Shown one piece after another: positions 16,818-24,735 of a stretch of 64,000 nt of DNA. The notes beneath the pieces were generated by a model. That model did no database searches. It worked only from the letters and a program-made list of their open reading frames with translations, and was not told where the DNA came from. Origin of the DNA: Pontibacter ramchanderi (GTDB lineage: Bacteria; Bacteroidota; Bacteroidia; Cytophagales; Hymenobacteraceae); the NCBI RefSeq assembly GCF_002846395.1, contig NZ_PJMU01000003.1, positions 806,001 to 870,000 on the forward strand. Direction: 5' to 3'. Position 1 is the stretch's first letter; the number at the start of each line of letters is the position of its first letter. The position numbers and the translations under genes are program-made.

Positions 16818-19235
16818 TTATTTGCGGATTATGGCTCCCAGTTGTTTTTCGAATTGCTGCATCAGGCGGTTCATCACGCCGTCAATCACTTTGTCGGTCA
16901 AAGTTTGCTGGCGGTCCAGCAAAGTGAAGCTCAGGGCATAGGCTTTCTTGCCTGCTTCTATCTTGTCGCCCTCGTACACGTCGAACACGTTCACGCCTTG
17001 CAACAGCTTGCGCTCGGTGCGCAGGGCCACTTGCTTCAGCTGCTCAAAGGTCATGTTCTTGTCCACAACCAGCGACAGGTCGCGGCGCACTTCCGGGAAT
17101 TTCGGCAGTTCTTCGGCTACCAGTTTGTCTTTGTATTTCTTGATGAGGTAATCCCAGTTGAGCTCGGCGTACCATACCTGCTCTTTCACGTCCATGGCTT
17201 TGGTCACTGCGGCGTCCAACAAACCTACCTGCGCGATCACGGTGCCGTTCTTCACATAGCTGATGCCCTGGCGCATGTAGCGGCTCTGCTCAATGGCCTG
17301 CACTTCGTAGTCGGCGGCGTTGAGTTTCTGTAGCACATTCTGCACCACGCTCGCCAGATCGTGGAAAGCTACTTTCTGGGCAGGCTGTTTCCAACTTTCG
17401 GCTGTAGTGTTGCCCACCAGGTATAGCGCCAGTTTGCGGCTCTCTTTATAGCCGTCCTCCAGTTGCTCGTATACCTTACCCAGCTCGTATACCTTGAGGT
17501 CGCGCTGGCGGCGGTTGATGTTGTAGCGCAGCACTTCCAGGCCCGAGAACACCATGCTCTTGCGCAGCACGTCGAGGTCTTCGCTGTTGTAGTTGAGCAC
17601 CTTCACCAGTCCGGCCGTCTCCGCATCTCCGCCCGCGGCGTAGTACTTGGAGTTGGTAATGGAGTTGGTGATGATCTCATGGAAACCGTTTGCCGAAATG
17701 TAGTCCAGTATGGTTTTGTTGATGTCCTCTGGATACGGTTTCGGGAAGCTGGCCATGTAGGTGGTGGCCATGTGCTCGCTCACTTCAATGTTGTTGAAGC
17801 CGTAGATGCGCAGGATTTCCTCCACCAGGTCCGCCTCGCGGGTCACGTCTACCTTAAATGGCGGCACCGATACATGCAGCTTTTCGGCTGTCTCACCGGT
17901 CACGTCTATACCCAGGTCCGTCAGAATTTCCTTCATGCGCTCGGCCCCGATATGCTGACCAATCAAGGTATGGGCACGTTCGATATCCAGGGTCAGTTCC
18001 AGGTTCTGTATCGGCTGCGGGTATACGTCTATTATCTCGGAGCTCACTTCGCCACCAGCCACCTCCTGCACCAACAGGGCGGCACGCTTCAGGGCGGTAA
18101 TGACCATGTTCGGGTCCGTGCCACGCTCAAAACGGAACGACGCATCGGTCTTCAGACCATGTGCCATACCTGTGCGGCGGATGTAGTCAGGCGAGAAATA
18201 GGCACTCTCGATGAAAATGGTCGTGGTCTCGTTCGAAACTCCTGACTCTTTGCCACCGAACACACCGCCAATCGCCATCGGTTCCTCGGCGTTGCAGATC
18301 ATCAGGTCGTTGGCTTTGAGTTTGCGCTCCACGCCGTCCAAGGTCACGAACTTGCTGTCGGCTTCGGCGGTCTTCACCACAATCTTGTCGCCTTTTATCT
18401 TGTCGGCATCAAACGCGTGCAGCGGCTGGCCCAACTCGTGCAGCACATAATTAGTCACGTCCACGATGTTATTGATCGGCTCGAGGTCGATGGCACGCAG
18501 GCGCTTCTGCAGCCATTCTGGTGACGGTCCTACTGTCACCCCGCTCACGGTCACGCCCGCATACCTAGGACAAGCGTCTATGTTCTCAATCTCCACCGCA
18601 ATAGGGCGAGAATTGTTGTTTACTGCAAAGTCCTCTACCGATGGCAAGGTATAGGGCACACGCAACAGAGCTTTCAGGTCGCGGGCTACACCCAAATGCG
18701 ACGCTGCATCGGCGCGGTTCGGCGTCAGGCCTATCTCGAACACCTTGTCAGAGCCCAGCCCGAAGTACTGCGCAGCTGGCGTACCGTTTGGCAGGTCTGT
18801 GTCAAGCACCATAATGCCGGCATGCGAAGTACCTACGCCGATTTCGTCTTCGGCGCAAATCATGCCTTCGGAAGCGGCACCGCGGATCTTTGACTTCTTG
18901 ATTTTGAAAGCCTCACCGCCCGACGGGTAGAGTGTACTGTTCACGGTGGCCACTACTACTTTCTGCCCGGCGGCCACGTTAGGCGCACCGCATACAATCT
19001 GGCTCGGCTCACCCGTGCCAATGTCCACGGTCGTTACGCTCAGGCGGTCGGCATCCGGGTGGCGCTCACAGGTAAGCACCTCGCCTATCACAATGCCCTC
19101 CAGACCACCTTTCACCTGGTCGAATGTATGAATTGCTTCCACCTCCAGGCCCGCGCCTGTCAGCAAGGCACCGGTTTCTTCAGCGGTATTTTCTATATGA
19201 ATGAGTTGTTTCAGCCAGTCGAATGAAATCAGCAT
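16818..19235 (-). CDS. pheT: Phenylalanine--tRNA ligase, beta subunit
   Basis: An 805-residue beta subunit of PheRS. In order: an EMAP/tRNA-binding domain (GIVIGEVLTCERHPDADRL and QIVCGAPNV, about 47-90), B3/4 editing domain, B5 domain (MAIGGVFGGKESGV), catalytic-like core, and a C-terminal ferredoxin-fold anticodon-binding domain (FPEVRRDLSLVVD). Length is normal. The alpha subunit pheS is elsewhere. First gene of the leftward cluster leading to zapA and rny. Confidence 0.97.
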   Translation of the reverse strand: MLISFDWLKQLIHIENTAEETGALLTGAGLEVEAIHTFDQVKGGLEGIVIGEVLTCERHPDADRLSVTTVDIGTGEPSQIVCGAPNVAAGQKVVVATVNSTLYPSGGEAFKIKKSKIRGAASEGMICAEDEIGVGTSHAGIMVLDTDLPNGTPAAQYFGLGSDKVFEIGLTPNRADAASHLGVARDLKALLRVPYTLPSVEDFAVNNNSRPIAVEIENIDACPRYAGVTVSGVTVGPSPEWLQKRLRAIDLEPINNIVDVTNYVLHELGQPLHAFDADKIKGDKIVVKTAEADSKFVTLDGVERKLKANDLMICNAEEPMAIGGVFGGKESGVSNETTTIFIESAYFSPDYIRRTGMAHGLKTDASFRFERGTDPNMVITALKRAALLVQEVAGGEVSSEIIDVYPQPIQNLELTLDIERAHTLIGQHIGAERMKEILTDLGIDVTGETAEKLHVSVPPFKVDVTREADLVEEILRIYGFNNIEVSEHMATTYMASFPKPYPEDINKTILDYISANGFHEIITNSITNSKYYAAGGDAETAGLVKVLNYNSEDLDVLRKSMVFSGLEVLRYNINRRQRDLKVYELGKVYEQLEDGYKESRKLALYLVGNTTAESWKQPAQKVAFHDLASVVQNVLQKLNAADYEVQAIEQSRYMRQGISYVKNGTVIAQVGLLDAAVTKAMDVKEQVWYAELNWDYLIKKYKDKLVAEELPKFPEVRRDLSLVVDKNMTFEQLKQVALRTERKLLQGVNVFDVYEGDKIEAGKKAYALSFTLLDRQQTLTDKVIDGVMNRLMQQFEKQLGAIIRK

Positions 19236-19358
19236 GGTTATGTTGGTTGTTCTGTAAGGTATAGCCTCGCTTGGTTGAAGCTAATTCCCAAAATTAAGGA
19301 TTATTTTTTGTCCTTTGACAAAAGACATTATGACAAAGGTCAAAAGACTAACCCGCGC

Positions 19359-19991
19359 CTACTCCACCACCGGGTGCGCCTTTTCATAATTCTTCTCCCC
19401 CGCCTCTACGGCCACGGTCAGGCGGTTCTCTTTGGGCGGCACGGGGCACACGTACTCGGGGTTGTAGGCGCAGAACGGGCTGTAGGCACGGTTGAAGTCG
19501 ATGGTGGCGGTTTTGGCGCCTTCCTTAAACGGCACATCAATGTAGCGACCACCACCATAGGTATCAAAACCGTTGGTTTTATCGGTGAACGGCACGAACA
19601 GCTTTTCTTCCTGCTCCTTTACTTTTTTATAAAGCGTAAGGCGCTGCGGCTCCCCGTTCAGCTCAAAATTGGCGATGGCATAGCGCAGGTAGGCCTCGGT
19701 GCTGCCGTTAGTCATGGGCATGTGCACGGTATCTTTCGGCTCAATATCCTCCAGCTTCACTTTCACGCGGTAATCCAGGTTGGGCTCGTAATATACCAGG
19801 TTGCTGAACATCCTGCGATCCGCTTCTTCAAAAGGGCTGTTGGTACGGCTGCGAAACGACAGATCCTTGTCTTCCCGCTCCTTTTTAAGTGGAATCAGGT
19901 AGTTATCGTCGCTTACAAAGGACTCACGCACGAAATAGAACAGCACCAGTGCGATGCCGCCGATTATGATGAGTTTGATTGGTCGTTGCAT
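19359..19991 (-). CDS. DUF1684 domain-containing protein, membrane-anchored
   Basis: A 210-residue protein starting at MQRPIKLIIIGG (19991), which puts an N-terminal hydrophobic helix first and likely anchors it to the inner membrane facing out. The C-terminal part is the DUF1684 signature: FNRAYSPFCAYNPEYVCPV then PKENRLTVAVEAGEK. The upstream ATG at 20096 would overlap glpD and is rejected. No function is known for the family. It lies 40 bp downstream of glpD on the same strand. Confidence 0.85.
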   Translation of the reverse strand: MQRPIKLIIIGGIALVLFYFVRESFVSDDNYLIPLKKEREDKDLSFRSRTNSPFEEADRRMFSNLVYYEPNLDYRVKVKLEDIEPKDTVHMPMTNGSTEAYLRYAIANFELNGEPQRLTLYKKVKEQEEKLFVPFTDKTNGFDTYGGGRYIDVPFKEGAKTATIDFNRAYSPFCAYNPEYVCPVPPKENRLTVAVEAGEKNYEKAHPVVE

Positions 19992-20031
19992 AGGGTTGGG
20001 GTATTTTGCTGCAATTTCGGAAAAAAAATCG

Positions 20032-21687
20032 TCAAGGTATCCGCACGGTCTTCTTTTCATAACGCTGCGGTAGGTAGTGCTGTGCCAGCATCTCAAAAGC
20101 CGCTACTTGCTCCCGCTGCCAGGTTTCATCATGGTTCATCTCATGGGCCAGCACAACTGCAACGGCAGGAGCCATTTCCAAGGCTGCCCGGGCATCCAGA
20201 AAAAGCACCCGCAGGCGGCGGGAGAGCACGTCCTCCACAGTGCGGGCCATCTCGTGGCGCACGGCCCAGACTACTTCGGCTAAGGTATAGGTAAAGTCAG
20301 GGTGTAGCTTTTGGGCGAGGGTCGGCTCCGCCTCCTGCAAAGCCAGTACATGCGGGGCATCGCTTCCATACCTGGCCAAGGCTGGGGGCGGGGAACTTTC
20401 CTGTTTGCGCTGCATCGTTGAGTTGCTGCTTGCAGGTATAGTCACGGCAGGTATAGCTCCGTGGATAGGCAGCCTTTCTGTGCGGCAAGGTATAGCCGGC
20501 AGACCCGCCACTTTAGCAGCTGCATTCACTGTGTCATCGGCCATCTGGCGGTAGGTGGTCCATTTGCCACCCGTAATGGTGATCAGTCCCGACGGTGCTA
20601 CCAGCAATTTGTGGCTGCGGGAAATTTCCTTGGTGTCACCGGTTTCGCTACTGGGAGCAGCTAAGGGGCGCAGGCCCGCGAATACACTGCGCACGTCCTG
20701 TCGTGTTGGTATCTTTTGCAAGTATGCCCCAGCGGTTTGCAGGATAAAGTTGATCTCGGTTTCCAGGGCCACGGGTTCCAGGCTGATACTGTGCAAGGGC
20801 GTGTCCGTTGTTCCTACCAGCACATGGTCCTGCCAGGGTATAGCAAAGAGCACACGCCCGTCAGGGGTTTTGGGAATCATCAGGGCTGCTTCGCCTGGCA
20901 GAAAGGATTTGCCAAGCACCACGTGCACGCCCTGGCTAGGCATGACAAGCGGTTTCTGGGCAGGCTGGTCGAGTTGCAGAATTTCGTCCACGTATACGCC
21001 GGTGGCGTTTACCACAGCTTTAGCACGCAGGGTATAGGCCTGCCCGCTTTCCAGGTCCAGCGCTTTCACACCGTTCACGTGTCCATCCATATCCTTTGTC
21101 AGGGCTGTCACCCGCATGTAATTCAGCACTGTGCCTCCTTGCTCTGCACAGGTCTGGGCCATGTTCAGGGCCAGGCGGGCATCGTCGAACTGTCCGTCGA
21201 AGTACACGATGCCGCCTTTCAGGTATTCGGGCTTAAGACCGGGCAGGTGTCCGAGCACCGTAAGGCGACTCCACCAGGTGGTGCGGCCCAGGCTATACCG
21301 GCCCGCCAGCAAGTCGTAGAGTGTGAGCCCGGCGCCGTAGAAAAAGCGCTGCCACCAGGTATAGCAGAGTATCACGAAAGGCTGCACGGTCACCACATGC
21401 GGGGCGTTGCGCAACAGCAGTCCCCGCTCCCGCAGCGCTTCGAATACCAGCCGGATGTTGCCTTGCGCCAGGTAGCGCACCCCGCCATGCACCAGCTTGG
21501 TGCTGCGGCTCGACGTGCCCTTTGCAAAATCGGACTGCTCCAGCAGCAGCGTTTTATACCCGCGCGAAGCGGCATCCAGTGCCGTGCCCAAACCGGTAGC
21601 CCCTCCTCCGATCACCAGCACATCCCATTCGGGCACTTCGGTAAGTTGGCGCAGCATGGCTGGGCGGGTAAACGGAGTGGCTGCCAT
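20032..21687 (-). CDS. glpD: Glycerol-3-phosphate dehydrogenase (FAD-dependent)
   Basis: A 551-residue flavoprotein that oxidises glycerol-3-phosphate to DHAP at the membrane. FAD motif VLVIGGGATGLGTALDAASRGY is near the N-terminus, with TSSRSTKLVHGGVRYL and GGKWTTYRQMADD later. I start at MAATPF (21687). Around residues 400-435 is a low-complexity stretch with Ala-Ile-Pro, Thr-Ile-Pro and Ser/Pro runs, encoded by three closely packed AGGTATA words; it looks like a flexible insertion before the C-terminal domain. Confidence 0.93.
   Translation of the reverse strand: MAATPFTRPAMLRQLTEVPEWDVLVIGGGATGLGTALDAASRGYKTLLLEQSDFAKGTSSRSTKLVHGGVRYLAQGNIRLVFEALRERGLLLRNAPHVVTVQPFVILCYTWWQRFFYGAGLTLYDLLAGRYSLGRTTWWSRLTVLGHLPGLKPEYLKGGIVYFDGQFDDARLALNMAQTCAEQGGTVLNYMRVTALTKDMDGHVNGVKALDLESGQAYTLRAKAVVNATGVYVDEILQLDQPAQKPLVMPSQGVHVVLGKSFLPGEAALMIPKTPDGRVLFAIPWQDHVLVGTTDTPLHSISLEPVALETEINFILQTAGAYLQKIPTRQDVRSVFAGLRPLAAPSSETGDTKEISRSHKLLVAPSGLITITGGKWTTYRQMADDTVNAAAKVAGLPAIPCRTERLPIHGAIPAVTIPASSNSTMQRKQESSPPPALARYGSDAPHVLALQEAEPTLAQKLHPDFTYTLAEVVWAVRHEMARTVEDVLSRRLRVLFLDARAALEMAPAVAVVLAHEMNHDETWQREQVAAFEMLAQHYLPQRYEKKTVRIP
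20434..20494 (-). repeat. Three AGGTATA words in 61 bp inside glpD
   Basis: Copies at 20434, 20449 and 20488, all AGGTATA on the + strand, the last two as AGGTATAGC. On the coding strand they read Thr-Ile-Pro or Ala-Ile-Pro. This is one of the densest clusters of the word in the window. Confidence 0.8.
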
Positions 21688-21822
21688 AGGCGGTTTCAGG
21701 TATAGCTTATGCGTTAAATACGATCTGTTCGGCAAGGATAGTTTAAGGTAAGCGTTTTTAGCATCAATCGCTCGGAAGGCAGCTAAAAAATCGCTATCAT
21801 TATAGCACTTACCAAACTTCTT

Positions 21823-22767
21823 ATGAACTACGCTTACACCCTACCCCGCTTTCCATTTTTCGCCTTGTGTTTCTCTTTGCTGATCGCCCTTTCATCGTGT
21901 GTGCAGGAGGGCAAAACGATTGAAACGAGTTCGCCCGTTGAGACGGCTATACCTGCTGCATCTGCAAACCATGCCGCTGCTATACCTGCCCCCGACAGCC
22001 TGCTTTTGCAAGCCGCTATACCTGCCGAGCCAGCGCAGGCAACAGCCGTGGTAGCCGGCTCCTTTGCTGATGCTGCCACCATCATCGCCCGCAAGCAGGT
22101 ACCGATTTTGTGCTACCACCAGGTGCGCGACTGGCGCGAGAAGGACTCCAAACAAGCCAAAGACTACATCATTCCGGAGGAGCGCTTCAGGGACCATATC
22201 AAAATGCTGGCCGACAGCGGTTACCAGACGGTGCTGCCCGAGCAACTCATGGCCTACCTCACCACCGGTGCCCCACTCCCCGCAAAACCCGTGATGCTCA
22301 CCTTCGACGATACCAGCCTGGGCCAGTATACCGTGGCCGCGCCTGAGTTGGAGAAGTACGGCTTCAAGGGCGTGTTCTTTATCATGACCGTCTCGCTGGG
22401 CCGCCCCAACTACATGAGCAAGGCACAGGTAAAGGAGCTATCTGACAGAGGCCACGTGATTGGTTCGCACACCTGGGACCACCAGAATGTGAAGAAATAC
22501 CAGGGGCAGGATTGGGTAACGCAGGTCGAAAAGCCATCGCGGCAGTTGGCAGAGATCACAGGCAAACCAGTCGAGTACTTTGCCTACCCGTTTGGGCTCT
22601 GGAACCCCGAGGCTATACCTGAGTTGAAGCAGCGCGGCATGGCAGCGGCTTTCCAGCTGGCTGATAAGCGCGACCCGCAGGACCCCTTGCACAGTATCCG
22701 CCGGATTATTGCCAGTGGCCACTGGAGCCCTAATTCGCTGCACCGGGCCATGGTCAACAGCTTTTAA
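21823..22767 (+). CDS. Polysaccharide deacetylase (NodB/CE4) lipoprotein
   Basis: A 314-residue lipoprotein with a signal ending in the lipobox ALSSC (Cys26). A linker of about 60 residues, rich in Ala and Pro, contains three Ala-Ile-Pro-Ala units, each encoded by GCTATACCTG. The CE4 domain follows: LTFDD (catalytic base and metal Asp) near 162 and SHTWDHQN with the two metal histidines near 216. It likely removes N-acetyl groups from a surface or cell-wall glycan in the periplasm. Divergent from glpD. Confidence 0.88.
   Translation: MNYAYTLPRFPFFALCFSLLIALSSCVQEGKTIETSSPVETAIPAASANHAAAIPAPDSLLLQAAIPAEPAQATAVVAGSFADAATIIARKQVPILCYHQVRDWREKDSKQAKDYIIPEERFRDHIKMLADSGYQTVLPEQLMAYLTTGAPLPAKPVMLTFDDTSLGQYTVAAPELEKYGFKGVFFIMTVSLGRPNYMSKAQVKELSDRGHVIGSHTWDHQNVKKYQGQDWVTQVEKPSRQLAEITGKPVEYFAYPFGLWNPEAIPELKQRGMAAAFQLADKRDPQDPLHSIRRIIASGHWSPNSLHRAMVNSF
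21948..22023 (+). repeat. Three GCTATACCTG words in the deacetylase linker
   Basis: TATACCT starts at 21948, 21981 and 22017, each within GCTATACCTGC and each in the same reading frame (Ala-Ile-Pro-Ala). They make up much of the linker between lipid anchor and enzyme domain. Confidence 0.85.
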
Positions 22768-22818
22768 AACCCTGCGCATGCCACTTCAGTTTGATAGGAT
22801 ACTATACCGAATAGCAAC

Positions 22819-24696
22819 ATGCAAACAGACCACAAACACCTTCGCGAGTTGATTGCGCAGCTGGACGTGCTGCAACAGGACGCCCTCAAACTGGAAAAGA
22901 AGTTTGCGCCCGCTATCAAAAGCGTGCATCCTTCTTTCCGGACGAGCGCCCGCAACCTGCTACATTACCTGTCGTTGCGGCAGCACGACATCCGGCAACT
23001 GCAGGCGAACCTGTCGCGGCTGGGTCTCTCGTCGCTGGGCCGCTCCGAAGGGCATGTGCTGGCCAGTTTGCAGGCCGTGCACCTCATGCTCTGCCACTTG
23101 CTTAGTTGCGCCCCCACCAAAAAACCCATACCGGTGTCGCATGCCGAGAGCCTGGAGCTACTCGAAAAGCACACGAGCGAACTGCTGGGCCCGCGTCCGC
23201 CAAAGCGCAGCACCCGCATCATGGTCACGTTTTCCGCCGACCTGGCGCAGGACTACGAACTGGTGAAGCGCATGCTGCTGGCAGGTATGGACTGCGCCCG
23301 CATCAACTGTGCCCACGACAACGAGCAGGTATGGGAAAGCATGGTGAAAACGATCCGGAAGGCTGAAAAAGAAACAGGCCAAAGCTGTAAGATACTCATG
23401 GACCTGATGGGGCCCAAACTGCGCACCGGCACCCTTACCCCCGGCCCGGCCCTGTTACCCATACGCCCGATCCAGAACGAACTTGGGCAGCTGGTGTCGC
23501 CAGCCAAGGTATGGCTCGCCCCCGCCGGCGTGGAAAGCGAAGTGCCCACAGACGCCAGCCTGCCGGTAGCTGAGGCCTGGGTGGCGCAACTGCAACAGGG
23601 CGACAAGCTTAGGTTCAAGGACACGCGCGGCCGCAAGCGCTCCCTTACGGTGGTGCAGCGCAAGGAAAAAGGCGTGATCGCGCATCTGTTCAAAACATCC
23701 TATATCGGCACCGGCACCGAACTCACCATCAGTAAAAAAAGCGCCCTGGAGCGCAGCACCAAGGTTGGGGCACTGCCGGCCAGCGTGGCACCCATATACC
23801 TGCGCAAAGACGACCTGCTGATCCTCACAAAAGACGAAGCACCCGGCGAGCCTGCCCTGTACGATGCCGAAGGCCACGTTGCAAAGCCCGCACGCATTAG
23901 CTGCACCCTGCCCGAAGTGTTTGGCCGCGTGAAGGAGGGCCAGCCGATTTTGTTTGACGATGGCAAAATTGCGGGAGTGATCCTGAACGCGAGCGACGAG
24001 GCCCTGCTCGTGAAAATAACCGAAGCCAAGGAGTCCGGCAGCCGACTGCTGCACGACAAAGGTATAAACCTGCCGGAAAGCGACCTGCAGTTGAACGGGC
24101 TCTCGGAACAGGACCTTCAGCACCTGGCCTTTGTGGTGAAACAGGCCGACACGGTGAGCCTATCCTTTGTGAACCATCCCGAGATGATCGAGGCGCTGCA
24201 CCGGGAACTAAAACGCCTCAAAGCCCCACGCCGCCTGGGCATTATCCTTAAAATTGAAACCAAAGAGGGGTTCCGCAACCTGCCCCACCTGCTGCTGACC
24301 GTCATGAAAAATCACCCGGTGGGCGTGATGATTGCCCGCGGCGACCTGGCCGTGGAGTGCGGCTGGCAGCGGCTGGCCGAAGTGCAGGAGGAAATTCTGT
24401 GGATAACGGAGGCCGCGCACATACCGGTGGTGTGGGCCACGCAGGTGCTCGAGTCGCTGGCCAAGAAGGGGCGCCCGTCGCGGGCCGAGATTACGGATGC
24501 GGCCATGTCGCAGCGGGCCGACTGCGTGATGCTCAACAAAGGCCCTTATGTGCTGCGGGCCGTAGAACTGCTCGACGACATTTTGCAGCGCATGCAGGAG
24601 CATCAGCACAAGAAAACATCCATGCTGCGCCCCCTGCACGTATCAGAGCTAGAAATGCCCGGCAGCAACGCCGCCAACCAAGCCGCACAGGTATAG
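22819..24696 (+). CDS. Divergent pyruvate-kinase-like protein with N-terminal extension
   Basis: A 625-residue protein. Residues 1 to about 130 form a helical extension unlike known pyruvate kinases. From about 135 the barrel follows: LLAGMDCARINCAHD, LMDLMGPKLRTG, then an enlarged B-type insertion, LKIETKEGFRNLPHL with the catalytic lysine region, and MIARGDLAVECG. The usual MLSGETA is replaced by MLNKGPY, and the regulatory C-terminal domain is missing. PEP-pyruvate phosphotransfer is plausible but not certain; a housekeeping Pyk may exist elsewhere. It ends in an inverted pair of the recurrent word. Confidence 0.75.
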   Translation: MQTDHKHLRELIAQLDVLQQDALKLEKKFAPAIKSVHPSFRTSARNLLHYLSLRQHDIRQLQANLSRLGLSSLGRSEGHVLASLQAVHLMLCHLLSCAPTKKPIPVSHAESLELLEKHTSELLGPRPPKRSTRIMVTFSADLAQDYELVKRMLLAGMDCARINCAHDNEQVWESMVKTIRKAEKETGQSCKILMDLMGPKLRTGTLTPGPALLPIRPIQNELGQLVSPAKVWLAPAGVESEVPTDASLPVAEAWVAQLQQGDKLRFKDTRGRKRSLTVVQRKEKGVIAHLFKTSYIGTGTELTISKKSALERSTKVGALPASVAPIYLRKDDLLILTKDEAPGEPALYDAEGHVAKPARISCTLPEVFGRVKEGQPILFDDGKIAGVILNASDEALLVKITEAKESGSRLLHDKGINLPESDLQLNGLSEQDLQHLAFVVKQADTVSLSFVNHPEMIEALHRELKRLKAPRRLGIILKIETKEGFRNLPHLLLTVMKNHPVGVMIARGDLAVECGWQRLAEVQEEILWITEAAHIPVVWATQVLESLAKKGRPSRAEITDAAMSQRADCVMLNKGPYVLRAVELLDDILQRMQEHQHKKTSMLRPLHVSELEMPGSNAANQAAQV

Positions 24697-24716
24697 CTAT
24701 CGTCTGGCTATACCTG
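24688..24716 (+). terminator. Perfect inverted pair of CAGGTATAGC at the stop codon
   Basis: CAGGTATAGC (24688-24697) and GCTATACCTG (24707-24716) form a 10-bp perfect stem with a 9-base loop. The pyruvate-kinase-like gene's TAG stop is inside the left arm. No T run follows, so termination is uncertain. The arrangement mimics the inverted DNA-uptake-sequence pairs found after genes in Neisseria. Confidence 0.5.
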
Positions 24717-24735
24717 CACCAGAACACTCCTGACC

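Noticed and set aside
20716..21705. 329-codon open frame antisense to glpD
   Set aside because: glpD has all FAD motifs; the antisense translation is featureless.
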